Shown piece by piece: positions 12,451 to 23,779 of a stretch of DNA of 64,000 bases. Made by a program: the position numbers and the translations under genes. The stretch comes from Clitopilus passeckerianus (lineage: Eukaryota > Basidiomycota > Agaricomycetes > Agaricales > Entolomataceae): contig CALYLX010000139.1 in the NCBI GenBank assembly GCA_944990035.1, positions 744,001 through 808,000 of the forward strand, given 5' to 3'. Position 1 is the stretch's first letter, and every line of letters starts with the position of its first letter. Below the pieces are notes generated by a model. It was not told where the DNA came from, did no database searches, and was given only the letters and a program-made list of their open reading frames with translations.

Positions 12451-12689
12451 ACGTAGCATCAATCAGACGGGATTTTGGAGTATTCTCTTATCCAATGTCA
12501 TAGTTTCCTCGAGGCAATAATTTCGGTCCCTCTACTTGTCTCCTCGAATGATTGGTGTCGTTTTCATCAAAAGTCTTAAGAAGTAGAGCTGTTTTCTGGA
12601 TACTAAGGGCTCTTATTTTTCTCTACGCATTTAGTGTGCGATATTATTAGTCGTCTATATTCGCTTTTGTGGGATTTGTGCTGGGCGCG

Positions 12690-12880
12690 ATCCCAATCCA
12701 ACGCTCAGACCGATTGCCGTCCGCTTACAAAATCGAACGCTTGGACGTTTTGAAGTTTGCCAGTACTACTTCAACCTTCTCACCTCGATGCCCTCAATGC
12801 AGCGAAATATTCTGTGTCTCGATATTGGACCAGGCCTTAGAAATAGCGGAAGAACGTACCACTTGCCAACTGAGAGACCC
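12690..12880 (+). repeat. R1 head fragment, copy d
   Basis: It matches the R1 head at 24.80-24.97 kb (pieces such as CTCACCTCGATGCC and TGTCTCGATAT). The rest of R1, including the CCCTAA array, is not present. Between here and 13561 I see no further gene. Confidence 0.45.
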
Positions 12881-13561
12881 AGGTCATTGTCACTCGCGGC
12901 CTCGATTTGCACATCCCCGCCTCATTTTCGTCGCTATGCGTGCACATGCCTGCCTCCTTCAGTCACAACCCACGCAGATGCTTTCACCTCCAGGAGGACA
13001 TTTACCCATGTTTCCATCTCCACCTGTTCAGGGATCTGGTTGCTTTGGTCGATGCTGGCACCAGGGCAAACTCTGAGCGTCCGTTAGCAGGGGTACAGGC
13101 AACGGGACCGTGTACCAGTCGTACAACCACGACAATAGCCCAGGCATTTGGTACATACTCATTCTCTCCTGCATCACCAGGCGTATTTCCAGCGTTCTTC
13201 ACTGAAACTTCCACCTGCGCTCAGCGATTCATGGCTGTCGCTGATCCATATCGAATCTTTCCGCCTCATCACACTGGAGTAGGTGCAGAAAGTCTGACCT
13301 TACACTCTTACCACCTGATGGATATCCTGTGGATTACCGGGTGGTACGGTTGACTCGTATAGAAGATATAGTGCTGCGTTATCCGACGCCCGATACCACC
13401 ACGACCATGTCGGCTCAGCTTCGATGCATTCAAATAGAGTACTGCCCCCGTTTTCATAGGTCTGACTTATGAGACTCATATATATTCCCCCGATATAACA
13501 ATGGCATAATGATTCATAAATTGATGCATAAAATTACAACCAGTAACCCCAGACTAGTTCT

Positions 13562-14114
13562 CTACACAAAGTCATAACCTTCCGCCTGCAATACTTGTAT
13601 GGGTTTGAAGTGGATCCGATGGTCAACGCCGGCTTGAGATTGATGTGTGATTGCATAAGTGCGGCTGGAGAGTAGGTAGTAAGTCTGACTACACATGCTG
13701 CTATGCTCTACGAAGGGACGTTCTGCGGGCGCTACGAAATCGCCGCGTACGTTTGCCGTGTTGCCTTCACCATCATCGTCATCAGGTAGAACTCCTGCGA
13801 CTAGGGGGTGACTAGAGTTTGTAATGTCCCAGATGCGGAATTCATCTGCCCCATAATTTAAGACCCCCCCTCTGTCATCGACAAGTTGAAGCTTATACAT
13901 GCCGCCACTGGGAGCGTATTTCCGTGGGACTCGGCTCACGCGAGCAAATGCCGATGAACCTGTGGCTGTTGTTCCTATAAGATGACGGAGTTGTTCTCCA
14001 CCTCTGTGGTGACTATTCCTGGCAGGCGTGGGCGGCTAATAGGAGTGAGTCCCGACGACATAAAGAGGATCTCAGTGAACTCACCATAGAAGAAGTTCCT
14101 TGTCGGAAAGACAT
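13562..14114 (-). CDS. Hypothetical protein, 167 aa
   Basis: Two minus-strand exons (14085-14114 and 13562-14035), joined across a 49-nt intron with GTGAGT and TTAG borders, keep one frame and give 167 aa. The protein starts MSFRQGTSSM, has a basic N-terminal third (PTPARNSHHRGGEQ), an acidic DDDDGEG patch and two cysteine-poor strands (GGMYKLQLVDDRGG, DEFRIWDIT). I do not recognise the family. No signal peptide, membrane segment or paralogue in this window was found. The support is the long uninterrupted frame and a clean in-frame upstream exon; a transcript would settle whether exon 1 is right. Confidence 0.45.
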
Positions 14115-14866
14115 AGGGTAAGATTTCCAGTAAGATTGTCGTTGAGATTTGGTGAGTGGTTGGAATGAAGGACCGTGCTAGTGTATTGTCTTAGGCTGAG
14201 CGGTGGAGGTCTTTTATAGGTTTTCAAGAGGGTGTTCTCAATGGGATAAATTTAATCAGTCTAGAAGCTTCATCGTAAGAGTCACAAGAGGAACAGCCTC
14301 CGGTGATGCCGAAACCAAGCGAAAAATGCACCCGCCTCTGCCACTACCATCTACGTAGGCAATGGTATACAGGGTTGATACGCAAAGGGCAGAGAGCTAA
14401 TATCGAAGTAATTATATATGAAATTCTACATCTCTGGAACACTAGACACTTTACAGAGAGCCAGAGACTGTGTCCTTCAATGCGCCACATTTCTCCTCGA
14501 TATGCGATGCACAATCTACAACACTATTTCAGCGCACACGTGTTGTTCTCGTGCTTAGTCGACGTCAAACCAAGCATGTACTGGGAAAAACTCAATCAGG
14601 ATCTTCTTGTACTCCTTTGATGTCATGCCACAGCCTCGTACACAATCCAACAGCATTACGCGTCCCAGTACCTCTAGAATCCCTATAAAACACCGTACCA
14701 GGACTGCAGTAGCCCTCAGCTCTATATCCCTGCCTCTGATACCAGTTTACTCTACCAATTTGTTACCACGCTAGACAAGGTCAGTGGGTGACGGCATCGC
14801 ACATGCACGAAATACTGACTACCAAAAAAGAAAATTTAACCATTGCCATCGCCACCTCTGATCAGA

Positions 14867-15322
14867 ATGCCGAAACGTTGGATAGGATCAGCCACGAACA
14901 AGACGGCGGGGAAAGAAAGAGACATTCAGATTATCTATCCCCCCAATCATCCGTACTACCTCCCTGGCCAGCCCGGTCACTTCCTTCGCTTGTGTTGCAC
15001 CGGGCCATACCAAGGCTATATAATTTGGGTACACAACGGAAATCTACCCCCAGGAATCCCGGTCATTGCCCCTTTTACTGTAAGGGAGACAGGTGCCGTG
15101 TTCCAAGCTCCTCACCCCCAGCCTTTGCTTCTCCAATCGCTTCCGCCCCAATATCCCGGCCAAGCCCCACATTGGCTGCAGAACTGGCAGAGGAGCTACA
15201 CTGTCAGCGCTAATGGCGGCGTTCAATTTTTTTGGCGATCCCAGAAGACAAATAATCACTTTGTTTTTACCACGTTGAACCTTATCACGCAAGTTCAACT
15301 GGCGACGAGAGCCGACTCCTGA
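14867..15322 (+). CDS. Hypothetical proline-rich protein, about 151 aa
   Basis: A single uninterrupted frame starts MPKRWIGSATNKTAGKERD and holds a Pro/Gly/Tyr-rich centre (YPPNHPYYLPGQPGHF, PPGIPVIAPFTV, LPPQYPGQAPHW) and a C-terminus rich in aromatic and Asn residues. An alternative in-frame ATG lies 24 nt upstream at 14843. No domain was recognised and there is no signal peptide. It lies just upstream of the orphan gene at 15617 on the same strand. The biased composition argues for a real protein, but an intron upstream cannot be excluded. Confidence 0.4.
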   Translation: MPKRWIGSATNKTAGKERDIQIIYPPNHPYYLPGQPGHFLRLCCTGPYQGYIIWVHNGNLPPGIPVIAPFTVRETGAVFQAPHPQPLLLQSLPPQYPGQAPHWLQNWQRSYTVSANGGVQFFWRSQKTNNHFVFTTLNLITQVQLATRADS

Positions 15323-15616
15323 GAATGATTCTCTGGCCTGTGAAGGATAGAATGTACAATAGTTCGTGTTTGTAAATAAATACGCGGGGAAACCGCAAAT
15401 ACACAGTGCCCGTACTCGACATACTCCAATGGACTACGCTCATGCTCTCTTCTGTTGGAAATTTGAAACGGCCCACCCGGATCATTGAATCGATTGTTTG
15501 GGACAGCCGGATCGGAGGTTCAAATATGGTCAAACAAACTACAAATTGAGCCCTAAAAGACACCCAACGCGCGTCGTTGGTTTTAATCTGCCACTCCTTC
15601 AGTCCAAGAACAACCA

Positions 15617-16220
15617 ATGGCTAATCCCTCGATAGCTTCAATGATCGATCCTGTAGGTGTCGCTATTGCTGAACGGCATAAGGTATTTGGCCCTTTCTAG
15701 ATAACTGTGATGACCATACCTCACCGTTCCTCAGTTTGCGTATGGATACCGGCCAGCGACGAAGTCTTTCAAGCTCGGGGCATGCCAGGATGGTAGAGAA
15801 CTCTACGCTCGTGCAACTCCTTATCAGCGCGGGTGTTGCAACTTATGCTTGTATTACTTGGATGACGACACCCGGGTCTTCACACGCGACCCACAGATCC
15901 TACTTAGGGACACAGAGTTTCCGACGAGTAAAATTCTCAGCCTCGGGGACGTCTTTGGTGACGGGATGCAAACCTACTTGATGAATACGCATCGCAGGTA
16001 CTACGTATACGCAAAAGGATCAAAAATACCTCTGGTCACGATCTCCTTTCATCCACTCATTTATTCCACCACCGCACTGGAACAAGAAGAAGGCGCTATC
16101 GTGGAACCAGCTACCGTGCTTTTCAAATCAAAGTGGGACGACCCTATCGTAAACCCTTCAGAAGAAACGATCAGAGCACAAGTTTTCGAGGCGACGGGCT
16201 TTATATCCACAACGTATTGA
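15617..16220 (+). CDS. Orphan 183-aa protein, family with two fossil copies nearby
   Basis: Two exons (15617-15682 and 15735-16220) give 183 aa starting MANPSIASMIDPVGVAIAER. The second exon holds LGACQDGRELYARAT, a cysteine cluster (RGCCNLCLYYLDDDTRVF), HRRYYVYAKGSK, an acidic EQEEGAIVEPAT stretch and KWDDPIVNPSEETI. The family is not one I can name. Its reality is supported by two decayed relatives on the opposite strand (12160-12450 and 16360-18551) that share the same intron position and the motifs DPVGVA, ISFHPL, EGAIVEP and NPSE. No signal peptide or transmembrane segment is evident, so it is probably intracellular. The CCxxC cluster could bind metal, but that is a guess. Confidence 0.6.
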
Positions 16221-16945
16221 ATACCTTCACGTCTTTATAGACTATGCCTTTGCAGGCTATCTTAATGGTCACTGTCTTCCGAACCTCATAATGCCGGATG
16301 TATCTTGATAGACCTCGTCGGTCCTGACGACCTGCTGAAGAGGAAGGATGTTATTTAACTATGTCATAAGCCCCAGGGTTGACGCAGGGATACACCTTAT
16401 TAAGTGCCCTCTTGAGGTTCGCACTACCGTCATGGTTCCCAATTTGCCTGGACCCTGAAATCCCTTTATTGGAACTATTAGAATAGACGTGCAGCTACCG
16501 ACTATGACATCCTTTATCAAATGCAACAGCGAAGATTCAAACCCGTCCATAGACCAGTAATCACGACCCACACGCGGCCTTTTATCGAATGGGAAGGGCA
16601 CTCAAAACGTCGGAGACCTATAACCCGTAGCTTTAAACACCTCTCCCTGATCATATCTTCCGAAGGGTTCATAGTCGGGTCATCCCACTTCGATTTGAAG
16701 AGACATGTAGCCGGCTCTACAATCGCACCTTGCTCTTGCTCGGCGCCATTGACAAGTGGATGGAATGAGATCGTAACCAGAGGCGTTCTCGAGCCTTTTG
16801 CATATACATAGTACCTTCGATGTGAAGAAGGATTGAAGCCCATCGCCGTACTTTAAGACATCGCCCATGCTCAGAATACTGTATTTCGCACTCGGGAACT
16901 CTGTGTCGTGAAGTATGATCTGGGGATCGTTATTGGTGTAGACCC

Positions 16946-18272
16946 AACAGTGCGTGTAGTCACGTTGTAATATGGCCCAGCAATTGGTGGAAAAAGGTGT
17001 TATAGTATTTGCAGCCGTTGTTGGGAATTATAATGTATCTTCAATATGTAGCTACGTCAAATACGTATTATAACTGCTGTCTGTGAGCCTAAATTGGAGC
17101 TCCCCGCCGGGGTAAACCTATTATAATGCAGCCGAATGCTTGCAATGCATTATAAGGCATCGCGGGGGCAGGAATATGAACCGGACCGTACGATCCGACC
17201 ACCGAGAAATTCAAAATTTTGCAGTTTGCTTCCATTCATAATACGCTATCATGCGTTCCAGATTACCTCGAAATTGTACTATTGTAAGCTTTCTACGTCT
17301 TTAGAATGAGAACGGAGGCGCGGCACACTGGGACAGAATTGAGCTCCCGCTTGATCGCAGATGCCAGACACAAGCCTATTGGCCGCACAATGAGCGGCTG
17401 AGCCTTGCCGCATGGCCAATCAGTAGAAAATGTCACTCCGGTGGACTCCGACGTCAAACGAAATCTCAGTCAGATTGTATTGCCTGTCCAGCTCTAAATA
17501 TTCAATTTAGGCCGACCGTATATCAGTATTACAACCATATAACATATGTACACTGTCATTTAGCCCTTACCGCAGCCAAATCTGCGAATTTGAAAAAGTC
17601 AGACGATGCTCGAAAGATCGGTAGGGTTTTCTATACATTCTGTGGTCAAAGTAACCTTCGAAGCTGAACTTCACCATCCAAAAGACAGAAAATATTCCAA
17701 GGGCAGTTAATGGAGGTATTAATGCTACTCACTACCTTTACTCATTACTTGTCGCTTTTCCGCATCCTCGTTGGCCGTCTGTGCGAATGAATGTAGTCAT
17801 TGTGCCGTAGGCAGTACGTTTCGAATGTCCAAGAACAAATGTGATTTCCCCGCCGTTCCTACAGTAGTTATATGTAGAAATACAATGCCCTCGAGCGCTC
17901 GTAATCCTTCCGTTTCTGAGACAGATCGCTCAGCCTCATGAACAAGGAAGAAAAATAGGAAGAAAAAGTTGCAACTACGGGGAATCGAACCCTCAAGCCC
18001 AAAAATGGTCTCCCGCGACAAAACCGTTAAGCCAAAAGGCCTTTGCTTAATGCCTCGTCCACTATATTATGAGAATACGAACGGTGCCGCTTGCGACGTG
18101 AATTATAATGCACTCAAAACCTGGCCATCGGCATTGTAATCCGTCGATGCGCGGGGGCAACAGTCCTAGGTGCATTATAATACAGAACCTGATTCAAGCT
18201 CAGCAGGCCATACTATAACGCCTTTTTCCACCAAATGCTGGACGTATTACAAAACAGCTACACGGACTCCTC
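16946..18272. mobile_element. Non-autonomous hAT-like TIR element
   Basis: The element is bounded by the same 8-bp sequence GTAGACCC (16938-16945 and 18273-18280), a candidate target-site duplication lying where the host pseudogene is continuous. The inner ends are imperfect inverted repeats of about 60 bp containing GTGTAG, TTGTAATA, CCAGCA and TTGGTGGAAAAAGG; the very terminal bases are diverged. Several copies of a TTATAATGCA-like motif lie near both ends in both orientations, as in the subterminal repeats of hAT elements. No transposase is encoded. Eight-base duplications and subterminal repeats point to hAT, but the CAGNG terminus is preserved only on the left. Confidence 0.6.
17971..18042 (-). 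other. tRNA-like sequence inside the TIR element
   Basis: On the minus strand a perfect-looking A box (TGGCTTAACGG) and B box (GGTTCGATTCC) occur at tRNA-like spacing. The acceptor stem pairs for only about four bases and the T stem has two mismatches, so a working tRNA is unlikely. It is better read as a degenerate tRNA gene or a SINE-like pol III promoter captured by the element. Confidence 0.4.
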
Positions 18273-18616
18273 GTAGACCCGGCTGTCGTCGTCCAGAAAA
18301 TGTAGGCAAAGGTTGCATGTTCCGGGTCGGAGAGGACTTGCACGAGCGTGGACTTCTCTGCCGTCTTGAGAGGCTCCAAGCTTGATAGATATCGTCGCAG
18401 GGTGGTATGGGTAGGCATGCTGAGAATTGCGTCAATGAGCAGCTATGATCATCAGGCTGAAGAGGAGGTAACATACCTTTGCTCGTTCGTACAGAGCGAC
18501 ACCAACGGGGTCTACCGGTAAGGTTAGATTCGAGATATTCGGCATGTTCATGGACTGACGGAGTGGCAGGGTGGAAAGAAATTGCGTTTTAACTTGTGGG
18601 TCTAGTACGGCGGGGC

Positions 18617-18994
18617 CTACCCAGATATAAATCTCGGGATATCTAGTTTCCGACGTAACAGGGTCTTCCTATCCTCGAGTCCAGGTGTAGTTGAAGACGA
18701 TTTAACAGACACATGAAGTATGGAATACAGGGATGAATGGATTTCTACAGGTCCATTCATATTGTAGGTTATAACCTCTTCATCCGCCTCCCTAGACAAG
18801 CGCGTGATGCAGGAACGATATGTGGCGGAGGTCTGCTGAGCCGGCTTGACGAAGGTAGGAGTAGCCTCTGCAACTATCACAGCTGTCCAAGGACGTGCAG
18901 TACCCGAGGAATATGATGAAGACGGACGAGAAGAGGATACTGGATTTGCCCTCGTCTGGGCTCTCTGACTTCGCCTGAACGTTTCATACTATGA
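18617..18994 (-). other. Open frame of uncertain status
   Basis: A minus-strand frame open for about 125 codons reads a Ser-rich stretch (VSSSRPSSSYSSG) followed by TYRSCITRLSREADEEVI and SLYSILHVSVKSSS. No start can be placed with confidence and no family was recognised. It may be an exon of the decayed R2-type family that follows. Confidence 0.2.
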
Positions 18995-19019
18995 CGCAGC
19001 CCCAAGTATCATCCTGCAT

Positions 19020-19750
19020 AACTAGCGTTCTTCATGACGAGGAGGATCGATTTCGGCTGCTACGGAGTCAAACGGTGGTCGAAGATATTCTCCAGATGTC
19101 CTTGAGCCAGAAGCCACAGCGACGCACAAGCTTCTTGGCTAGAAGGAACGTCGGCTGAAATTTTGCACGGTCATCAGCTAGGTGCGAACTTCTCAAGCTT
19201 CACAACTGACCTTGACCTCCCAGAGACATCAAGATTCATCAATCTTAACGCTTGACATATATTGCTCCAAAACTGGGGTGACGGCTTACGAAAAGATGCC
19301 GTTTTGTGGATGGTGGTCAATGTGTAGCAAACGCTCCAAATGGTGGCAACTCCATACAACGGCAGCGGAAGCCTGCAGCTGATGCTTGTGAGTTCATAGG
19401 CCATCAATCCAGATGAAAAGTTAGCCTACCTGGTGAACGCGACAAGTTCCGACCATGTACTATAGTATCCAGAGTTGTGGCCCGCCGAGAATTGTCACTT
19501 GTGACGCGCGCGCGATCTCTCTCTTTGACAGGCAACCATGATTTTCATGCAGCTACGGCACTCGATACATGCCGGCTTGTAAAGCTTCCGAGTTTGAGCT
19601 CACTCCGTTGGCCACCAAGCTTGAATGAAAGAAATTCTGCGGTCATGGCATGGCCCTGGCGCAGGCGATGATGGTGGTTGATGTGAAAGATGTGATTTGT
19701 TGTCCTGCCTCGGTCCGTTCTTCCAACGTCCTCCTGGCCCTAGCCAACTT
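19020..19750. repeat. Dispersed repeat R2, copy a
   Basis: This segment aligns with 23.80-24.79 kb and in part with 30.46-30.9 and 39.05-39.25 kb. Shared landmarks are AACT(A/G)GCGTTCTTCA, CAACTGACCTT, GGAAGCCTGCA followed by CTTGTGAGTTCAT, a (C/T)TACCTG splice-like motif, TTCCGAC(C)A, and GATGGTGGT(C/T)GA near the right end. The unit looks like exon-intron pieces of a minus-strand gene that has decayed. No protein family was recognised. Confidence 0.5.
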
Positions 19751-20882
19751 GTGGATCCCCTACCTTCTCGCTAGCTGAATGCGAGGAAGGACGGAGACCA
19801 GATCACGAACTACAAGTGTATCCCTGGTTGGCTCTCACTGCGATGTCCATAATGACGTCACTCCAACCTCGACCAAGGCCAACCGCTGTCCTTCTGGGGA
19901 CTGACGGCTTCAAGCCTTCCTGGTGTCTATCACCTGGATCGATCTTCTCGATATGAGAGTTACAACATGTCCCTACGAGCCATAAAATAACCTATTCCAG
20001 AATCAGATACCCACGATGGGGCAACTCCGATGTACGACGAAGCGGAAGGTACTCAGCCCACTTCGACTTTCCGCCCCGAGCTCACCAGCTTCTTCGGGCC
20101 GCCGACGTGCGAGTGAGGGGGGTGCCGGAGGCTGTTCTGTCGCTGTTAAATTCAGCTCAGCGACGATCGCCCTGACAGAAATCCACGACCACTCAATTCC
20201 ACTCCTCAACCAAACAACAGCGTCACCTATTACGGGTGAGCAAAGTTGCCCTCAACACTAAAAGAAAACATTGACATACATGGTAAACGTGCTGGGTCTT
20301 GTGGCTCTTGGAACGAAAAACGTGCCAGCAGCCATAATCTTGTTAAGCTGGCGGAACTGACATCTCGATGGGACACCGAGCTTAAGAGGAAGAGAGTCTG
20401 TGTTCCTGGCGTAATTGATGGTGCTGGTCGAGGTAAAAGCCATTCGTTTGTCATCGCAACATTAGATCAATAGTTACTAACGCTTCCTTCTGGCCTCAAG
20501 GAAGTTGCGAGTTCCCTGAGACTGTTGTTGTGGCGTTCGTTGAACACGCTTCGGGGCAAAAAAAATCTTACTACTTACAGGTGCCGATTATTTCCTTGGA
20601 CACCTCCAAAACTTTTGGTCAGGGACCGGATATTTCACACTGCAGTTCTCAACGCCAGGACTCACCAAGCCAGAGTCTGGAGAGCCTTCGACCGCCTCAG
20701 ACAGACGCCAGGTATGAATTCCACTGAGTATCTCGCGATCTGGGCGCGTCACATCCCCAGCCACTGTGGTATACGAGGAAAATGATGATATAAAACGTTG
20801 CTAACAAAGGTACGTTACACAAACGAGAGAGCTTCTATACTGAAAATAGTATACAAAAGGAGGAAAATGAGATACATATTTC
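19751..20882. other. Intergenic, no gene seen
   Basis: Frames here are short on both strands with no recognisable product. The right end, from about 20.79 kb, resembles the 3' flank of CRP2 (near 26.52 kb) and so belongs to the duplicated CRP module. Confidence 0.45.
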
Positions 20883-21945
20883 CTACAGTAAATACTCCTT
20901 TCGGGTATCTCTCCCGTGGCCAAAGCGATGCACAGATCTAATATCTTTGATCTCGAAGAGATCATGTTGAATCTGCGCCGCGCTGGCGTCAGGTGCAGCA
21001 CATTTCATCCACCTTTTCACCTCATCGTCTTTTTTCTCCTCCTCCTCTTGCTTCATCCGGGCCTCTTCATTGAAGGGACAGCTGAGGTCGAATGTCTCCA
21101 GCGGATCGTTGGAGATATTCGTGTTGTAGACCTTACAGACTCTCGCATCTCCATCGGCTTTACAGTCGTCCGTAGTCTTGCACTTGAGCCATTCCCAGGT
21201 ACTCTTCGCCGTTTCAGTGTGGTTGGATGCAACCCAGCACGAGCGGTCTGGGCAGCTCCATTTGCACCATCCGTTACTTAAGCACTCAGCCGTTCGATAC
21301 CTGGGCGAGTGACGGGATTAGTCAATGTCGAAATCGTTCAATGAATATCGCTTACGCTTTAACGGCGGATGGCTCAGGCTCCTCTAACCCCTCCTCCACT
21401 CCTTCGGGGTTATAATATACTTTGGGACGATAATGGTCTTTAACAGCCTGTTCGACCTCTTCGGGCTTGAGTTCAGGTTTGAAACATTTGATCGTCCTTC
21501 TTCGATTCTCCTCTTCCTTCTTTCGGTTCTCCTCCTTGATCGCAGCTTCGTGTTCCGGCGAAATCCATGGACAATTAAGGCCATACGGGCTGCCGGAGAC
21601 TTTGTGCCTGCAGGCGCTCCCGCTATGCCTCCACTCGTAGCAGTCATCTGCCGTTTGGCAACTAACCCAGTCCCATTTAGAACCTTTTGCGGTTGGTGCG
21701 CGATAGGCAACCCAGCACCAGTCGTCCGGACAGGTCCATTTGCACCGTCCATCATCACATACGCGCTGTCTCTCTTTGGATGAGCTACGACGAGATGAGA
21801 ATCATGGAGATCGTTCAGACTGAGTAATGACGTACTAATCAGGCGGCGCTTTCGCTGCAAGCTCGTTGGCAGTGACACGCGTGAAGGTGTCTCCGGCGAT
21901 CGCAAGGAGAGAAAGGAGGTTGAGAAAGTGAGCGTTGAGGATCAT
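20883..21945 (-). CDS. Secreted two-module cysteine-rich protein CRP1
   Basis: Three minus-strand exons (21836-21945, 21356-21784, 20883-21300) give 318 aa. The N-terminus MILNAHFLNLLSLLAIAGD is a signal peptide. Exon 2 encodes module 1 (C-x4-C-x3-C-x4-C-WVA, then WDWVSC-x5-C, two more Cys, then NCPW), a Glu/Lys/Arg-rich linker and IKCFKPELKPEEVE. Exon 3 encodes module 2 with the same cysteine order, a shorter charged linker and MKCAAPDASA. Each module thus has eight clustered cysteines and a ninth alone. I do not recognise the family. It has three paralogues in this window. Exon 3 and part of exon 2 are identical to CRP2. The K/E linker is shorter than in CRP2 and CRP3. Cell-wall or extracellular action is inferred from the signal peptide only. 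Confidence 0.75.
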
Positions 21946-22019
21946 AATCGAAGAGGTTGAAGAGCGATGTTTGGTCTGGCGAATGCAGATACGGACTTTT
22001 AATGCTCAGACCATGCTGT

Positions 22020-22026
22020 CTTTATA
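22020..22026 (-). promoter_or_regulatory. TATA box of CRP1
   Basis: TATAAAG on the minus strand lies 81 bp before the CRP1 ATG, the same distance as in the three other CRP genes. Confidence 0.7.
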
Positions 22027-22486
22027 GGCTTGAGCGCGTACACCACAGGGGAATACTTGCTTTACCGAGTTGAGAGATTGACCTTTCGCCGACGGAGAAT
22101 CAAAAACCTTTCGAAGTTGCTTGTCGTTCTCAGACGCCTGTCAGAAAGTTCATTCAGGTTACCAGATTTGTATGTGATAAAGGGAAATTGATTGAATTTC
22201 TATTCGGCTGTTGAACGAGTAAGGAGGATGCGAGTAGAAATCCAAATGTATTGATCAATGTAACTACCTCTTCGGGTCCATTCATCGTTACTCGACTTTG
22301 AAGTAGCGACACCATGAGTCGATCTGATGCGTACTCAGAGGTCAACCGTCTTCTGGGTCGAAAAAGTGACAAGGTGCGAGTTGTCAAGCTGAGAGACAAT
22401 CGAGAAAGCTGCCAAGGGCGAACGGCAAAGAGCCAGATATCCGTAGTCTTGAGGATAAATGAAAGGTTAGGTTGGCAAGCACCCCA

Positions 22487-22725
22487 AAGAAGGGATTAAT
22501 CACTGCCTTCGGCCCCCTAACCGCTATCGCCAGTAGCTTCTTTACTGTGAATGCGAATAATAGCCCTGTCTTGAGGTACCCTGTATACCAAAGGACGTCT
22601 CAGCCGATGGCAGCCCAGTTGCCTTGCACGCCTCCCGAAATAGCTCACTTGACTTGGGAGAACGTGTGCTTCGATACTGGCGAGCTATCGCCCCGGCAGC
22701 CAATCCCGCGAAGGCGCAAACTGCC
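22487..22725 (+). pseudogene. Decayed small secreted protein gene (SSP copy 1)
   Basis: The segment matches the intact SSP genes at 28720 and 54384: a degraded signal peptide (the ATG has become AAG), CCCTGTATACCAAAGGA, then HLTWENVC and a Pro-rich tail. The intron and the central cysteine-containing part of exon 2 are deleted and the frame is broken. It keeps its place between CRP1 and the GH71 fragment, so it is the dead member of the duplicated module. The 540 bp between it and CRP1 retain the shared upstream sequence with a deletion. Confidence 0.7.
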
Positions 22726-23079
22726 GCATGTACGACAGTTGTGTTCGTCTCATTTCTCCTCAATGTTGTTGACCAATCTCCTTGATAGTTTTACCCCTTC
22801 GCCGGACAAGAATTAGTGTACTTTTTCTCCTCGTTCGCACCTTAGCTATCATTGTGTACCATCTGTATGGAGGGATCGGCCTGGTTCCACTAAGATTATG
22901 CTCACAATGATGAGGTCCTTGATGTTTTGACCTTCGCTTCCCATCCGAAAAGTTTACGAACGGCTGATATATTCCAATAAATAAAGACAATTGTGTAGAC
23001 CCAAGGTTGTGGAATAGAACGTAGCATACTGAACGCACGCGACGTTTAAGGGGCCAAACAAATGTTCAGTTCGAAGTTC

Positions 23080-23760
23080 GGATGCCAAGCATGCGAGAAG
23101 ACTCACGAGCAGCGTCAACATATGCCGTTGTAGTTTGTCTAGGAGGGGGACTACGGTCAGTTTGCATTCGAAACGGATGAGAGCATGTGTACGCACAGGT
23201 GGCAGGAGTTGGTGGTGAATTAGTAGTCGCTGGGCGAGTCCTTGATGATCGTCTGCTCGCCTCTCTTCACCGTCACAATCATCTTCCCCTAGAAAGAGGA
23301 ATCTTGTTGAGATCAGCATCAACGGTGAACATTTGAGTGGAGCTGCCGATGGTCAAGCTGCCCTGGCTGGTAGCGGTGGCGAAGGCGACAGCCCAGAGGG
23401 TATCCTAGAACAGGATGCTGTTAAGCTAGGAAGCATTACTGTCATGATACGTACGGATGAGAAGTGATAGCCGCAAGAGGGCCCATCGAATCTCCAGAAG
23501 CAGCGGCGAGAGCACGCTGAGGGCAAGCTGGGTAGTAGACGACATCATCCTGTGCACAGTATGAGACGGTTGAGAAGACTCGAATGTCACTAGACGAGGC
23601 TCACGGTAACGGCGGGACAGCCTCCAGCCCTCCAGGCAGCGATATAGTAGGCGGTTAGATGTACCATTCCGTGTGCGAGAAACCAATTGCCCACGTAGCT
23701 CCGTCGGGCTGAGCACCTTTGATGGGTGCCATGCTGGAGCGAAAGGTCAGTTTTGTGGTA
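23080..23760 (-). pseudogene. GH71 alpha-1,3-glucanase 3' fragment (copy 1)
   Basis: Minus-strand pieces align with exons 11-14 of the intact gene at 51690: MAPIKGAQPDGA, a stop within the TEWYNLAAYYI equivalent, DDVVYYPACPQRALAAASGDS, and the beta-rich C-terminal exon. The WNDYGES exon is eroded and everything upstream is missing, replaced at about 23.78 kb by repeat R2. Introns sit at the same places as in the intact gene, so the copy arose by DNA duplication, not retroposition. Confidence 0.7.
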
Positions 23761-23779
23761 TGGCTGATGGAGCGAAGGA

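Larger units (their letters stand above)
16360..18551 (-). pseudogene. Fossil copy of the 183-aa orphan gene, split by a TIR element
   Basis: Read on the minus strand, exon 1 starts at 18551 (MNMPNISNLTLPVDPVGVAL) and the intron and exon 2 follow in the same phase as the intact gene at 15617. At 18280 the reading is interrupted; it resumes at 16945 with the part equivalent to DPQILL and continues through YYVYAKGSRTPLVTIS and EGAIVEPAT to NPSEDMI. A one-base deletion after that shifts the frame, removing the TGFISTTY end. The interruption is exactly the 1.3-kb element annotated separately. It is a pseudogene twice over, by insertion and by frameshift. Confidence 0.7.

Noticed and set aside
16517..16843. 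Separate minus-strand gene (108-codon frame)
   Set aside because: It is the second half of a fossil of the 183-aa family; the frame ends in shifted sequence and the start is internal.
17971..18042. Functional tRNA
   Set aside because: Good A and B boxes but the acceptor and T stems do not pair properly.
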